From assembly GCA_028277745.1 (NCBI GenBank), contig JANQFR010000025.1:27711-91710 (forward strand): a stretch of DNA of 64,000 bases, read 5' to 3'. The DNA comes from Phycisphaeraceae bacterium (lineage in GTDB: Bacteria; Planctomycetota; Phycisphaerae; Phycisphaerales; Phycisphaeraceae). Positions within the stretch are counted from its first letter, which is position 1; the number at the start of each line of letters is the position of its first letter. Shown one piece after another: positions 1 to 7,518 of this stretch. The notes beneath the pieces are model-generated. The model saw only the letters and a list, made by a program, of their open reading frames with translations, did no database searches and had not been told where the DNA came from. The position numbers were made by a program, and so were the translations under genes.

Positions 1-91
1 CCGCCCGCGGCCCTTCGGGGCCCGCGGCCCGGCACGCCGGGGGGACGGCCAACAGCATCACGCAGAGAAGGATGCGGTTCAAGCGCGTCAT
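1..91 (-). CDS. Partial secreted protein, N-terminus only
   Basis: Only the first 30 codons are inside the window; the gene continues past the left edge. The ATG (complement of 89-91) overlaps the TGA stop of the prepilin-like gene as ATGA, so translation of the two genes is probably coupled. The visible residues are a signal peptide: MTRLNR, then a hydrophobic stretch [10 protein letters not shown], then PPACRAAG. A cysteine is present, but the residues before it (PPA) do not make a good lipobox, so ordinary signal peptidase I cleavage after CRAA is as likely. The mature part is not visible and no function can be assigned. Its position suggests co-expression with the prepilin-like protein. 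Confidence 0.6.
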   Translation of the reverse strand, partial: MTRLNRILLCVMLLAVPPACRAAGPEGPRA

Positions 92-837
92 GGGCCGAGC
101 CACTTCCAGCGGTCGTTGATGTTGTCGCCGTAAAACGTGTCCGCCTGGAACGCGTCGACCACATCGAAACCCAGGAACTCGACATGACCGTCGGAGAAGC
201 CGTAATTGCCGCCCTGGCCCTGGTGCAGATTCGCGGCGGTAAAGAACAAAGATTCCATCTCCGGCACTGTCACGTACGCTCGATTCGTCGGATCAGCCTG
301 AATACCGGGGTAACCGTAGTTTTCGCCAATGACAAAAACATGGACGGGGATGTCTTCGATCCGCGCCACAAAATCATCCGGATGTGGCGTATTCAGATTC
401 GTATATTCAGGCCATGGGAAACGATAACCGTCGGTGCGAAGAGAGCCCTCGTTAAACCTCATATCATTGACGCCATAACTACGCGGCGTGAATTCATCGA
501 ACGGAGTTACGGTGCTGCGCTGGATGTCGTCTTCGGGGCAGGTATACACGTCGAGGCTGCCGACGTAACCCAGCTCGGCGAGGATGCCCGACCAGTCGTT
601 GAACCCGTACCGGGAAGGCGGTCCGCTGGTCTTGGGGACCAGCTCGCCGTTGTCATCCACGGTGTACGCGACGTGGGCCAGTATGATCTGCCGCACGTTC
701 GAGCCGCACTGGATCTGGCGGGCCGAGGCGCGGGCCGCGCCGAGCGCGGGCAGCAGCACGCTGATCAGAAGCGCGATGATCGAAATGACCACCAGCAATT
801 CGATTAACGTAAAACCTTGGCGATTCCGGGCAGGCAT
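88..837 (-). CDS. Prepilin-type N-terminal cleavage/methylation protein
   Basis: A 249-residue protein with a short basic leader (MPARNRQG) followed by FTLIELLVV and an unbroken hydrophobic helix to about residue 35. This is the type IV pilin/type II secretion pseudopilin signature cut by prepilin peptidase PilD after the glycine. The C-terminal part contains [11 protein letters not shown], the H/DG-type motif common in the large planctomycete family of such proteins (DUF1559-like). The family is abundant in Planctomycetota and mostly uncharacterised. The start is supported by CGGAG five bases upstream of the ATG. The next gene begins inside its stop codon. Its job is probably extracellular or periplasmic, on a pseudopilus or anchored by the uncut helix. 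Confidence 0.85.
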   Translation of the reverse strand: MPARNRQGFTLIELLVVISIIALLISVLLPALGAARASARQIQCGSNVRQIILAHVAYTVDDNGELVPKTSGPPSRYGFNDWSGILAELGYVGSLDVYTCPEDDIQRSTVTPFDEFTPRSYGVNDMRFNEGSLRTDGYRFPWPEYTNLNTPHPDDFVARIEDIPVHVFVIGENYGYPGIQADPTNRAYVTVPEMESLFFTAANLHQGQGGNYGFSDGHVEFLGFDVVDAFQADTFYGDNINDRWKWLGP

Positions 838-907
838 GGGAACTCCGATGCAAGGCGGTGACGAATCATAGGACGCAACCGGTCGACGACGCCGGACTCG
901 ACGGCAT

Positions 908-1471
908 CTATCGGCCCGACCGGTACAGCACGCACAGGGCGCCGATCCCGGTCAGCATCAGCGACGCCGGCTCGGGGATGGGGGCGGCGGCGATCTGGTC
1001 GAACGTGAACGACGCGTCCGCCTCCGCGAACGGCAGGACGCGGACCTGCAGCACGTACGACACCGCCCCGTCGGGCGCGCCGGCGGCGGCATCGAAGACG
1101 ATCGGCGTCTCCTGGTTCGTGTCCGTCAGGACCAGGGACTGGCCGACAAACGCGTCGGCCGCGTTGAAATAAATGGCGGTCACGTTGATGAAGTCGTTGT
1201 CCGCCGGCGCGTAGGGCGTGATCGTGACCTGGCTGTCGGTCAGGGCGATCTTCCCGCCCGCCTCGCCGGTCCAGACGGCGCCCGAGTCCTGCTCGAAGCC
1301 GTTGGTCTTGGTCAGGGTGACCGTGCCGTCGGCGTTGTCGACGACCGACGCGGCGCCGAACACTTCGCTGAAGCGATCGGTGTTGTCCATGTCGTCGATG
1401 ACCGCCGCGTGCAGGGCCCCCGTCAGCAGCAGGGCCGGGCCGGTCATGAGTAAGCCTGTCATCTTGATCAT
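908..1471 (-). CDS. PEP-CTERM sorting-domain protein
   Basis: A 187-residue secreted protein. The signal peptide covers about residues 1-22 ([16 protein letters not shown]). The C-terminus has IPEPASLML, a hydrophobic helix and a final basic stretch (YRSGR), the tripartite PEP-CTERM signal processed by an exosortase. The middle begins [16 protein letters not shown] and reads as a beta-rich domain without recognised catalytic motifs. The start is fixed by GGAGG seven bases before the ATG. It lies between a LacI regulator and a prepilin-like gene, all transcribed leftward, so it may be a surface or matrix protein of the same carbohydrate-related locus. Its substrate or partner is unknown. Confidence 0.85.
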   Translation of the reverse strand: MIKMTGLLMTGPALLLTGALHAAVIDDMDNTDRFSEVFGAASVVDNADGTVTLTKTNGFEQDSGAVWTGEAGGKIALTDSQVTITPYAPADNDFINVTAIYFNAADAFVGQSLVLTDTNQETPIVFDAAAGAPDGAVSYVLQVRVLPFAEADASFTFDQIAAAPIPEPASLMLTGIGALCVLYRSGR

Positions 1472-1525
1472 CTTGAATCCTCCGAGGCCAAAAAGCGGTG
1501 AAACGAAGCCGCCGAGACGGCGGGA

Positions 1526-2524
1526 TCAGGGGCGAGAACCAACTCCATCGGGAACGTCCAGCGTCGCCACCGAGTCGCGCTCGACCAACTCGGTCGGCAG
1601 GCAGCGGTCGACGGTCTCCGCGGGCGATCCGTTCTCGATGAACGACGTCACGTGTTCGACCGCCAACTCGGCCAGCGACTCCAGCGGCTGACGCACGACG
1701 GTCTGGGGCGGGGTGAAGTATTGATAGATCGGCAGGTCTTCGAGGGTCACGGTCGAGATGTCCCGGCCGATGACCTTGCCCAGCACGTTGCTGAGGATGT
1801 GCAACACCTCGAGGCTGGAGTCTTCGCTGAAGTTCAGCAGCGCCGTCACGCCGCGCTGGAGCCAGCGCGCCAGCACGTCGTAGGCGGGGGTTTCAAGGGT
1901 GTAGCGGATGAGCGACCCGTCGACCGGCAGGCCGGCGCGGCGCAGCGCATCTTCGTAGCCCTGTCTGCGCTGCCGGCTGCCCCATTCGTCGGGCTCGATG
2001 GCGAGGAACGCGATCTTGCGGTGGCCGTGCCGGATCAGGTGCTCGGCCGCGAGCACGCCCTGCTGGTAATGGTCGGCGTACACGCTGTGGATGCCCCGGT
2101 CGTGCAGCGGCTTGTTGATGGTCACCAGCGGGAGGTTGGGGATCGACCGCAGCCGGGCCAGCCGGTCGTCAAACACCACGCCGACCGCGCCGTCGAGGTG
2201 CGTCTCGTAGGCGAGTTCGAGGTTCTCCACGTCGATCAGCTCGACCAGGTACCGCCTGGCCGACAGCATCCGGGCGACCATCGACGTCACGGCGCTGACA
2301 TAGCCCACCGGCAAAGCGGGGCTGTTGCGGCCCGTCACCACGGCGACGCAGCGGTGAGCGACCTTTGGGATAAACCCCAGCGTCCGGCTGCTGTGCATCA
2401 CCCGCCGACGCAGGTCCGCCGTCACCGAGGGGTGACGGTTCATCACCCGCGACACCGTCCCGATCGACACCTCGGCGTGACGGGCCACATCAGAAATCGA
2501 GATCGACGTCGGCCGGCTTGACAT
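1526..2524 (-). CDS. LacI-family transcriptional regulator
   Basis: A 332-residue DNA-binding protein. Residues 1-60 form the LacI helix-turn-helix (SISISDVARHAEVSIGTVSRVMNRH), followed by a periplasmic-binding-protein-like sugar-sensing domain. I start it at MSSRPTS rather than at an earlier in-frame codon at 2575: it puts the HTH at the N-terminus, as is normal for the family, and has GGTGAG six bases upstream. It sits directly downstream of a sulfatase transcribed in the same direction, so control of that gene and perhaps its own is likely. A perfect 14-bp palindrome upstream of the sulfatase (4153-4166) is the best operator candidate. The inducer cannot be inferred. Confidence 0.9.
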   Translation of the reverse strand: MSSRPTSISISDVARHAEVSIGTVSRVMNRHPSVTADLRRRVMHSSRTLGFIPKVAHRCVAVVTGRNSPALPVGYVSAVTSMVARMLSARRYLVELIDVENLELAYETHLDGAVGVVFDDRLARLRSIPNLPLVTINKPLHDRGIHSVYADHYQQGVLAAEHLIRHGHRKIAFLAIEPDEWGSRQRRQGYEDALRRAGLPVDGSLIRYTLETPAYDVLARWLQRGVTALLNFSEDSSLEVLHILSNVLGKVIGRDISTVTLEDLPIYQYFTPPQTVVRQPLESLAELAVEHVTSFIENGSPAETVDRCLPTELVERDSVATLDVPDGVGSRP

Positions 2525-2679
2525 GAGAGACTCACCTATCCGGGCGGGAGACACCCCCGCCCATGTAGAATCCAATTAATAAAATAACAAACCCGTGAAA
2601 ATAATCAATAGAAAGATGAAAAATTTCATTTCACGGCACAAATGCCCTTATTCCATTGTCTCAACAGTGGATAAAACGA
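2525..2679. other. AT-rich spacer with spaced inverted repeat
   Basis: This gap between the sulfatase stop and the LacI start is strikingly AT-rich compared with its neighbours. It contains CCGTGAAA at 2593-2600 and its exact complement TTTCACGG at 2629-2636. A smaller repeat lies inside: TGAAA at 2617-2621 and TTTCA at 2624-2628. The arms could form a weak terminator for the sulfatase mRNA or be a regulator binding site in the lacI promoter. No G+C-rich stem with a U-run is present. Confidence 0.45.
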
Positions 2680-4122
2680 TCAGGATGGGTCAGCGAACCC
2701 CAGCTTGACGCCGGGCTGGTCGAGCTGCGGGCGGGTGAACGGGTTGAGCAGCGGGTCGTCGATCGACTCGCACCACTCGATCATGCGATGGCGCAGGCGC
2801 GCCAGCTCGCCCCCGGCCGCGGGGTCGTCGATGCGGTTGGTCAGCTCGGCGGGGTCGGCGTCGAGGTCATACAGCTCGTCCTGCGCCGCGGCGTTCCAGA
2901 CGTACTTCCAACAGCGGTCCCGCACCATCCGCGTGCTGTAGAGGCCGAACTGGCAGCCGAAGTACTGGCTGTAGATGTCCTGACGCGGCCCGGGCCGGTC
3001 CCCGCGGGCGATCGGCAGCAGGTCCGCCCCCTCGAACCCATCGGGCGCAGCGACGCCGGCGGCGCGGCAGATCGTCGACGCCAGGTCCAGCTCGTGGCTG
3101 ACAAACGCGTCGCACACCCCGCCCGCCGGCAGGACGCCCGGCCAGCGCATCACCAACGGCACGCGCAACACCTCGTCGTACATCATGAAGTGCTTGTCCA
3201 TCATGCCGTGGCCCCCGCACAGGTCGCCGTGGTCCGTGCTGTAGATCACCAAGGTGTTCTCGGCCAGCCCCAGGCGGTCGAGCGCCTCCAGGAGCGTCGC
3301 GATGGACTGGTCCATCAACGTGATTTCCGCGAGGTATCGGCTAACCACGGGCGCCCATTGCTCCCACGTCCAGCCCTCCACGCCCCAGGTCCGCCGCTGC
3401 TGCCGCTGGATGAACGGCTTGTCCTTCAGCGGATCGGGGAAGCTCGGCCAGGGCTCGATCGTTTCCGGCGGGTACCAGCCCGCGATCTGGTCCGGGATCA
3501 CGTTCGGCAGGTGCGGCTCCGAGGGGTCCCAGCGGACGAAAAACGGCTTGCCCTCGGCCGAGAAGTCCGTCATCGCGTCGACGGCGAGCCGGGCGCCCCA
3601 GGCGAGGCGGCTCTGCGGGGGCGAGGTGGTGGGGTCGGCCTCGCCGAACCAGCCGTTATGACGCGGGCGCGGGGGCATCCCCTGCGATCGGCGCCAGGCC
3701 GCGTAATCCTGCTCCTCCCGGGCGTACCGATCGACGCCGTAGTCGGTCGGCGGGCCGGGCGTTTCGCCATGGAACTTGCCGATGTGGGCCTGCCGGTAGC
3801 CCGCTTCGTGCAGCAGGGTCCAGAGGATCGGGCCGTCCGCGTCGGCAGGACGATAGGCGTCGACCGAAGGGATCGTGAGGCAGCCGTGCTGGGTGGGCCA
3901 GCGCCCGGTCAGCAGGCTGGCCCGCGCCGGGCTGCAGATGGGCGTGGGGGTGAACGCGTGGGTGAAGTCCACCCCCTCAGCGGCCAGGCGGGTCAGGTGC
4001 GGCGTCCGCAGTTGCCCATGGCCGTGATGGGCCAGGCAATCGTAACGGTGCTGATCGGAATGGATCAGCAGGATGTTGGGACGTTCATGCGGCACGGCGT
4101 CAGGGGTGAAACGCGACTCCAT
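2680..4122 (-). CDS. Type I sulfatase
   Basis: A 480-residue alkaline-phosphatase-superfamily sulfatase that hydrolyses sulfate esters, here probably on sugars. The N-terminus reads RPNILLIHSDQHRYD with the metal-binding aspartate. The active-site motif is CSPARASLLTG, with Cys63 the residue converted to formylglycine by a sulfatase-modifying enzyme not encoded here. IYSTDHGDLCGGHGMMDKH is the usual second metal/sulfate site. No signal peptide is evident, so it may be cytoplasmic or the true N-terminus may differ. I use the ATG at 4122; an upstream TTG at 4140 is in frame but less likely. The LacI regulator downstream and the palindrome upstream suggest substrate-induced expression. Confidence 0.9.
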   Translation of the reverse strand: MESRFTPDAVPHERPNILLIHSDQHRYDCLAHHGHGQLRTPHLTRLAAEGVDFTHAFTPTPICSPARASLLTGRWPTQHGCLTIPSVDAYRPADADGPILWTLLHEAGYRQAHIGKFHGETPGPPTDYGVDRYAREEQDYAAWRRSQGMPPRPRHNGWFGEADPTTSPPQSRLAWGARLAVDAMTDFSAEGKPFFVRWDPSEPHLPNVIPDQIAGWYPPETIEPWPSFPDPLKDKPFIQRQQRRTWGVEGWTWEQWAPVVSRYLAEITLMDQSIATLLEALDRLGLAENTLVIYSTDHGDLCGGHGMMDKHFMMYDEVLRVPLVMRWPGVLPAGGVCDAFVSHELDLASTICRAAGVAAPDGFEGADLLPIARGDRPGPRQDIYSQYFGCQFGLYSTRMVRDRCWKYVWNAAAQDELYDLDADPAELTNRIDDPAAGGELARLRHRMIEWCESIDDPLLNPFTRPQLDQPGVKLGFADPS

Positions 4123-4152
4123 CCAACGGACAGAAATCAAGTGTAGCGTTCC

Positions 4153-4166
4153 AACGGTATACCGTT
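4153..4166. promoter_or_regulatory. 14-bp perfect palindrome, candidate LacI operator
   Basis: AACGGTATACCGTT is its own reverse complement and lies 31-44 bases upstream of the sulfatase ATG, in the expected promoter region. LacI-family regulators bind palindromes of about this length, and such a regulator is encoded just downstream of the sulfatase. The match of position and symmetry is seen; binding is inference. Confidence 0.5.
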
Positions 4167-4346
4167 TAGCGCCGGCCCGCCGGGCCGGGCTGTCGCTGAG
4201 CGTGCAGAACCGCTCCCAAAGCCCGCCATAAGATAGACTAGGTTTGTCAGATCAGACGATCAGACGCACGGTTCCCGGATCACGAGATCGCCGCACCCGC
4301 CGGATTGTTCCATCGCGTTGTCCGCCGCATCGGGAGGGCCCCACCC

Positions 4347-5462
4347 ATGACCACTCAGGCGTTGTCGCACCCGGCCCATCGGCTCCTGGCCGAGTCGGCG
4401 GAGTTCCCCGCCGACGCCGGCGTCCAGGTGCTCGAGGGCGGCGCGGGCCAACTGGCCGAGGCGGTCGCCGCGCGGGTCCCCGCGGGCTGGGTCGTCTCTT
4501 TGACGCGCGACTGGCGCGAGCTGACCGCCGCGCAGGCCCTGCTGGAAGACACCCCCAACGCCGAGGCGAGCGGCGCGGCGTTCGCCCTGCCGGACCGGCC
4601 GACCGACCTCGTGCTGATGTCCATCCCCAAAGGGCGCTACCTGTCCCGTGCGCTGCTGGCGTCGGCGTGGACCGCGCTGCGCGACGGCGGGGCCTTGTAC
4701 CTGGCGGGGCCCTCGAAAATGGGCGCCAAGTCGGTCATCAACGACGCGCGATCGCTGTTCGGCAACGCGGAGGTGATGGGCTACAAGTCGCACCAGCGCG
4801 TGGCGCGGTGCGTCAAGGACAACGCCGCGACCGACGCGCCGGCCTGGGCCGGCGAGCCCGGGGTGGCGAACGGGACGTTCGGCGAGTTCACGATCGACTC
4901 GCCCGCCGGCCTCCTGACGTTCCGCACACGTCCGGGCGTGTTCTCCTGGGACGGGCTGGACGAGGGGACCGCCCTGCTGCTGGAGCATTTGGAGATCGCC
5001 GACGGTGAGAGCGTGTGGGACGTGGGCTGCGGCTGCGGGGTCATCGGCCTGTGGGCGGCCCAGGCGGGGGCGCGGGTGCTGATGAGCGATATCGACCTGA
5101 TCGCGCTGGCGTGCGCGCGTGGCAACGTCGCGTTCAACCGGCTGGACGACCGCGTGGAGGTCGCCGCGTGCGACGGTCTGCGGCGAGAGGACGGGCGGGC
5201 GTACGACCTGATCGTGACCAACCCGGCGTTCCATCAGGGCCGGGACCGCGACACCGCGATGGCCGAAAACCTGATCCGCGACGCGTCAGGCCGGCTGGCG
5301 CCGGGCGGACGGCTGGTGATCGTCGCCAATCGGTTCCTCGGCTACGCCAAGGCCTTGAAGCGGGCCGGTTTCGAGGTCGGCGTGGTGACCGAAACCAGCC
5401 GATACCGGGTGTTTGAGGGGGTCGCGGGCGGCCCGGAGGACGCCGATTTTCCGCTGTCATGA
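4347..5462 (+). CDS. RsmC/RlmG-like 23S/16S rRNA guanine-N2 methyltransferase
   Basis: A 371-residue class I SAM-dependent methyltransferase. The N-terminal half is a degenerate methyltransferase-like domain. The C-terminal half holds the SAM loop DVGCGCG (residues 225-231), the acidic strand end MSDID, and the catalytic NPAFH motif (292-296, NPPFH in the family) followed by QGRD, typical of RsmC/RlmG enzymes that methylate guanine N2 in rRNA. The length fits that two-domain family. The start is the ATG with GGAGG nine bases upstream; an earlier in-frame start lacks this and adds a basic tail. RsmC (G1207 of 16S) and RlmG (G1835 of 23S) cannot be told apart here. Confidence 0.82.
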   Translation: MTTQALSHPAHRLLAESAEFPADAGVQVLEGGAGQLAEAVAARVPAGWVVSLTRDWRELTAAQALLEDTPNAEASGAAFALPDRPTDLVLMSIPKGRYLSRALLASAWTALRDGGALYLAGPSKMGAKSVINDARSLFGNAEVMGYKSHQRVARCVKDNAATDAPAWAGEPGVANGTFGEFTIDSPAGLLTFRTRPGVFSWDGLDEGTALLLEHLEIADGESVWDVGCGCGVIGLWAAQAGARVLMSDIDLIALACARGNVAFNRLDDRVEVAACDGLRREDGRAYDLIVTNPAFHQGRDRDTAMAENLIRDASGRLAPGGRLVIVANRFLGYAKALKRAGFEVGVVTETSRYRVFEGVAGGPEDADFPLS

Positions 5463-5492
5463 TTTGATGAGCAGTGCAGGCGGACGCCCCGG

Positions 5493-6983
5493 ATGGACGA
5501 TAAAATAAAGGTGATGAACAGCATGACCGAGGCCCTTGGGCCCAGCGTTTCGGACCTTTCCTCCGAGTCTCAACCCGCCGTGCCGCCGCGTGAAAAAGTC
5601 AGCGGGGCCAGCAAGGTCAAATACTTCGTGCTCGACACCAACGTGCTGCTGCACAACGCGGCGTCGCTGTTCATGTTCGACGACAACGAGGTGGTGATCC
5701 CCTTCGCGGTGCTCGAGGAGCTCGACCGGTTCAAGAAGGAGAATGACGACGTGGGCCGCAACGCCCGCGAGGTCAGCCGGCAGCTCGACCGGCTCCGCGA
5801 AAAAGGCGCGCTCAAGGACGGCGTCAAGTGGAACGGCCACGGCGGGACCATCCGCGTCGAGTTCTCCAACGAGCAGCGGCCCGTCTGGCTTGCCGCCGAC
5901 ACCGCCGACAACCGCATCATCGGCGTCGCCTGGCACCTCCAGCAGAGCGGCAAGCACGCCGTGCTCATCACCAAGGACATCAACGTCCGCCTCAAGTCCG
6001 ACGCCCTGGGCATCCCCGCCGAGGACTTCGAGGCCCAGAAGGTCGACTCCGACCGGCTCTACACCGGCCACGTCACCGTCGAGACCCCCGGCGAGATCAT
6101 CGATTCGCTCTACGAAGAGAAACAACTCGAGGTCGCCGAGCTGGCGCCCTACCTCGTCCAGACCACGCCCGATGGCGAAGAGCAGGCCATCGAGCTCCAC
6201 GCCAACCAGTTCGTCCAGCTCCGCGACAACATGGACGACTCGCACACCGGCCTCGGCCGCCGGCTGGCGGACACCGATCACGTCATCCCCATCCACGGCC
6301 CACGCAAGCCCACCTTCGGCATCATGGCCCGTAATGTCCTGCAGACCATGGCCCTCGACCTGCTGCTCGACGACGAGATCAAGCTCGCCTCCCTGCTCGG
6401 CTCGGCGGGCACCGGCAAGACCCTCCTCGCCATCGCCGCCGGCATGACCAAGGTCTTCACCGAACAACGCTACGACAAGCTCCTGGTCGCCCGGCCCATC
6501 ATGCCCATGGGCCGCGACATCGGCTACCTGCCCGGCGACAAGGACGAAAAGCTCTCCGCATGGATGCAGCCGATCTTCGACAACCTCACCTACCTGCTCT
6601 CCACCCGCGGCGCCGGCACCCAGCACGCCGACTCCAAGCCCGTCGAGCAGCGCATCAACTCCATGATGAGCTCCGGCCAGCTCGTCCTCGAGCCGCTCAC
6701 CTACATCCGCGGCCGGTCCATCCCCCACCAGTTCATGATCGTCGACGAGGCCCAGAACCTCACCCCCCACGAGGTCAAGACCATCGTCTCCCGCGTCGGC
6801 GAGGGCACCAAGATCGTCCTCACCGGCGACATCGGCCAGATCGATAACCCCTACCTCGACGCGTCCTCCAACGGCATGAGCTACATGATCGAACGCCTCA
6901 AGGGCCAAGCCCCCATCGGCCACATCACCCTGGCCAAGAGCGAACGCAGCGAGCTGGCGTCCATCGCCGCCGATCGGCTCTGA
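5493..6983 (+). CDS. PIN-PhoH family ATPase/ribonuclease
   Basis: A 496-residue fusion of an N-terminal PIN nuclease domain and a C-terminal PhoH ATPase domain (the YlaK/PhoH2 arrangement). The PIN part begins at KYFVLDTNVLLHN and carries further acidic residues in VIPFAVLEELDRF. The PhoH part has Walker A GSAGTGKT (303-310), Walker B IVDEAQN and the sensor TGDIGQID. Relatives unwind and cut RNA in an ATP-dependent way. The start is uncertain: the frame opens at the ATG I list, but an ATG at 5523 has AAGGTG nine bases before it and would remove ten poorly conserved residues. It follows the methyltransferase by 30 bases, so co-transcription is likely. Confidence 0.9.
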   Translation: MDDKIKVMNSMTEALGPSVSDLSSESQPAVPPREKVSGASKVKYFVLDTNVLLHNAASLFMFDDNEVVIPFAVLEELDRFKKENDDVGRNAREVSRQLDRLREKGALKDGVKWNGHGGTIRVEFSNEQRPVWLAADTADNRIIGVAWHLQQSGKHAVLITKDINVRLKSDALGIPAEDFEAQKVDSDRLYTGHVTVETPGEIIDSLYEEKQLEVAELAPYLVQTTPDGEEQAIELHANQFVQLRDNMDDSHTGLGRRLADTDHVIPIHGPRKPTFGIMARNVLQTMALDLLLDDEIKLASLLGSAGTGKTLLAIAAGMTKVFTEQRYDKLLVARPIMPMGRDIGYLPGDKDEKLSAWMQPIFDNLTYLLSTRGAGTQHADSKPVEQRINSMMSSGQLVLEPLTYIRGRSIPHQFMIVDEAQNLTPHEVKTIVSRVGEGTKIVLTGDIGQIDNPYLDASSNGMSYMIERLKGQAPIGHITLAKSERSELASIAADRL

Positions 6984-7170
6984 ATGACGCAATAACGGAG
7001 GGTCGATGGCCGCGCAGCGCCCCGGGCGGGGTCGCGTGGACATCTGCGACACACGGTTCCTGCGTCATTCATATGTTTTCAGCCGCGACGCGGACCGGAT
7101 CATGTGGTTTCCCTGATGTGGATGCCGCGCGTATCTGAGCAGGGTTCACATCGTCGGCCGAGGCGCAAAG

Positions 7171-7223
7171 AGAAATAAAAAATACCAGCCGCCGGCCAGC
7201 TAAAAGCTTGGACCGACGGCTGG
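7171..7223 (-). terminator. Stem-loop with U-run on the minus strand
   Basis: Arms 7185-7195 (CCAGCCGCCGG) and 7213-7223 (CCGACGGCTGG) pair with one mismatch. Read on the minus strand, the stem is followed by TATTTTTTATTTCTC, as expected for intrinsic termination of the leftward hen1-pnkp transcript. It lies about 300 bases beyond the pnkp stop, which is long but possible. Confidence 0.5.
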
Positions 7224-7255
7224 AGGGGGGGGAGGGTGGTGGCGTACTTTTTCGG

Positions 7256-7308
7256 TCTATCTACTACGTCATCTATCTACTGCATCTTTTTACGACTATC
7301 TATCTACT
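7256..7308. repeat. Three copies of TCTATCTACT
   Basis: Exact copies start at 7256, 7272 and 7299, with unequal spacing (16 and 27 bases). The second and third copies are preceded by A and by CTA, extending the match. The run stands out as pyrimidine-rich and AT-rich in a GC-rich genome. Function is unknown. Confidence 0.6.
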
Positions 7309-7518
7309 AAACACGACATTCAGACAGAAACTTGGACACGCAATGTAAAAAAAGTCTAAGAAATGGGTGTAAACCAGGTCACGATGGCCGATTCGCCGCT
7401 GAAATCACAGTTATTGACGATCGGATCGATAGCGGGGCGGTCGTCGCTGTCATGCAGAAACCACGCCCAACACGGAAATCACAACACCATCAACACGCCG
7501 TTCAGCGCTGACTGGACA

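Larger units (their letters stand above)
6984..7518. other. Gene-free gap between convergent genes
   Basis: About 535 bases separate the stops of the PhoH gene and the pnkp gene. No convincing coding frame is present. It contains an imperfect stem-loop (7185-7223), three short direct repeats (7256-7308), and an otherwise AT-richer tail before the pnkp stop. Confidence 0.7.

Noticed and set aside
5457..7052. Long antisense frame opposite the PIN-PhoH gene
   Set aside because: Composition of a shadow; the plus-strand gene has Walker and PIN motifs.
7256..7308. CRISPR array
   Set aside because: The repeat unit is only 10 bases, spacing is irregular and no cas gene is present.
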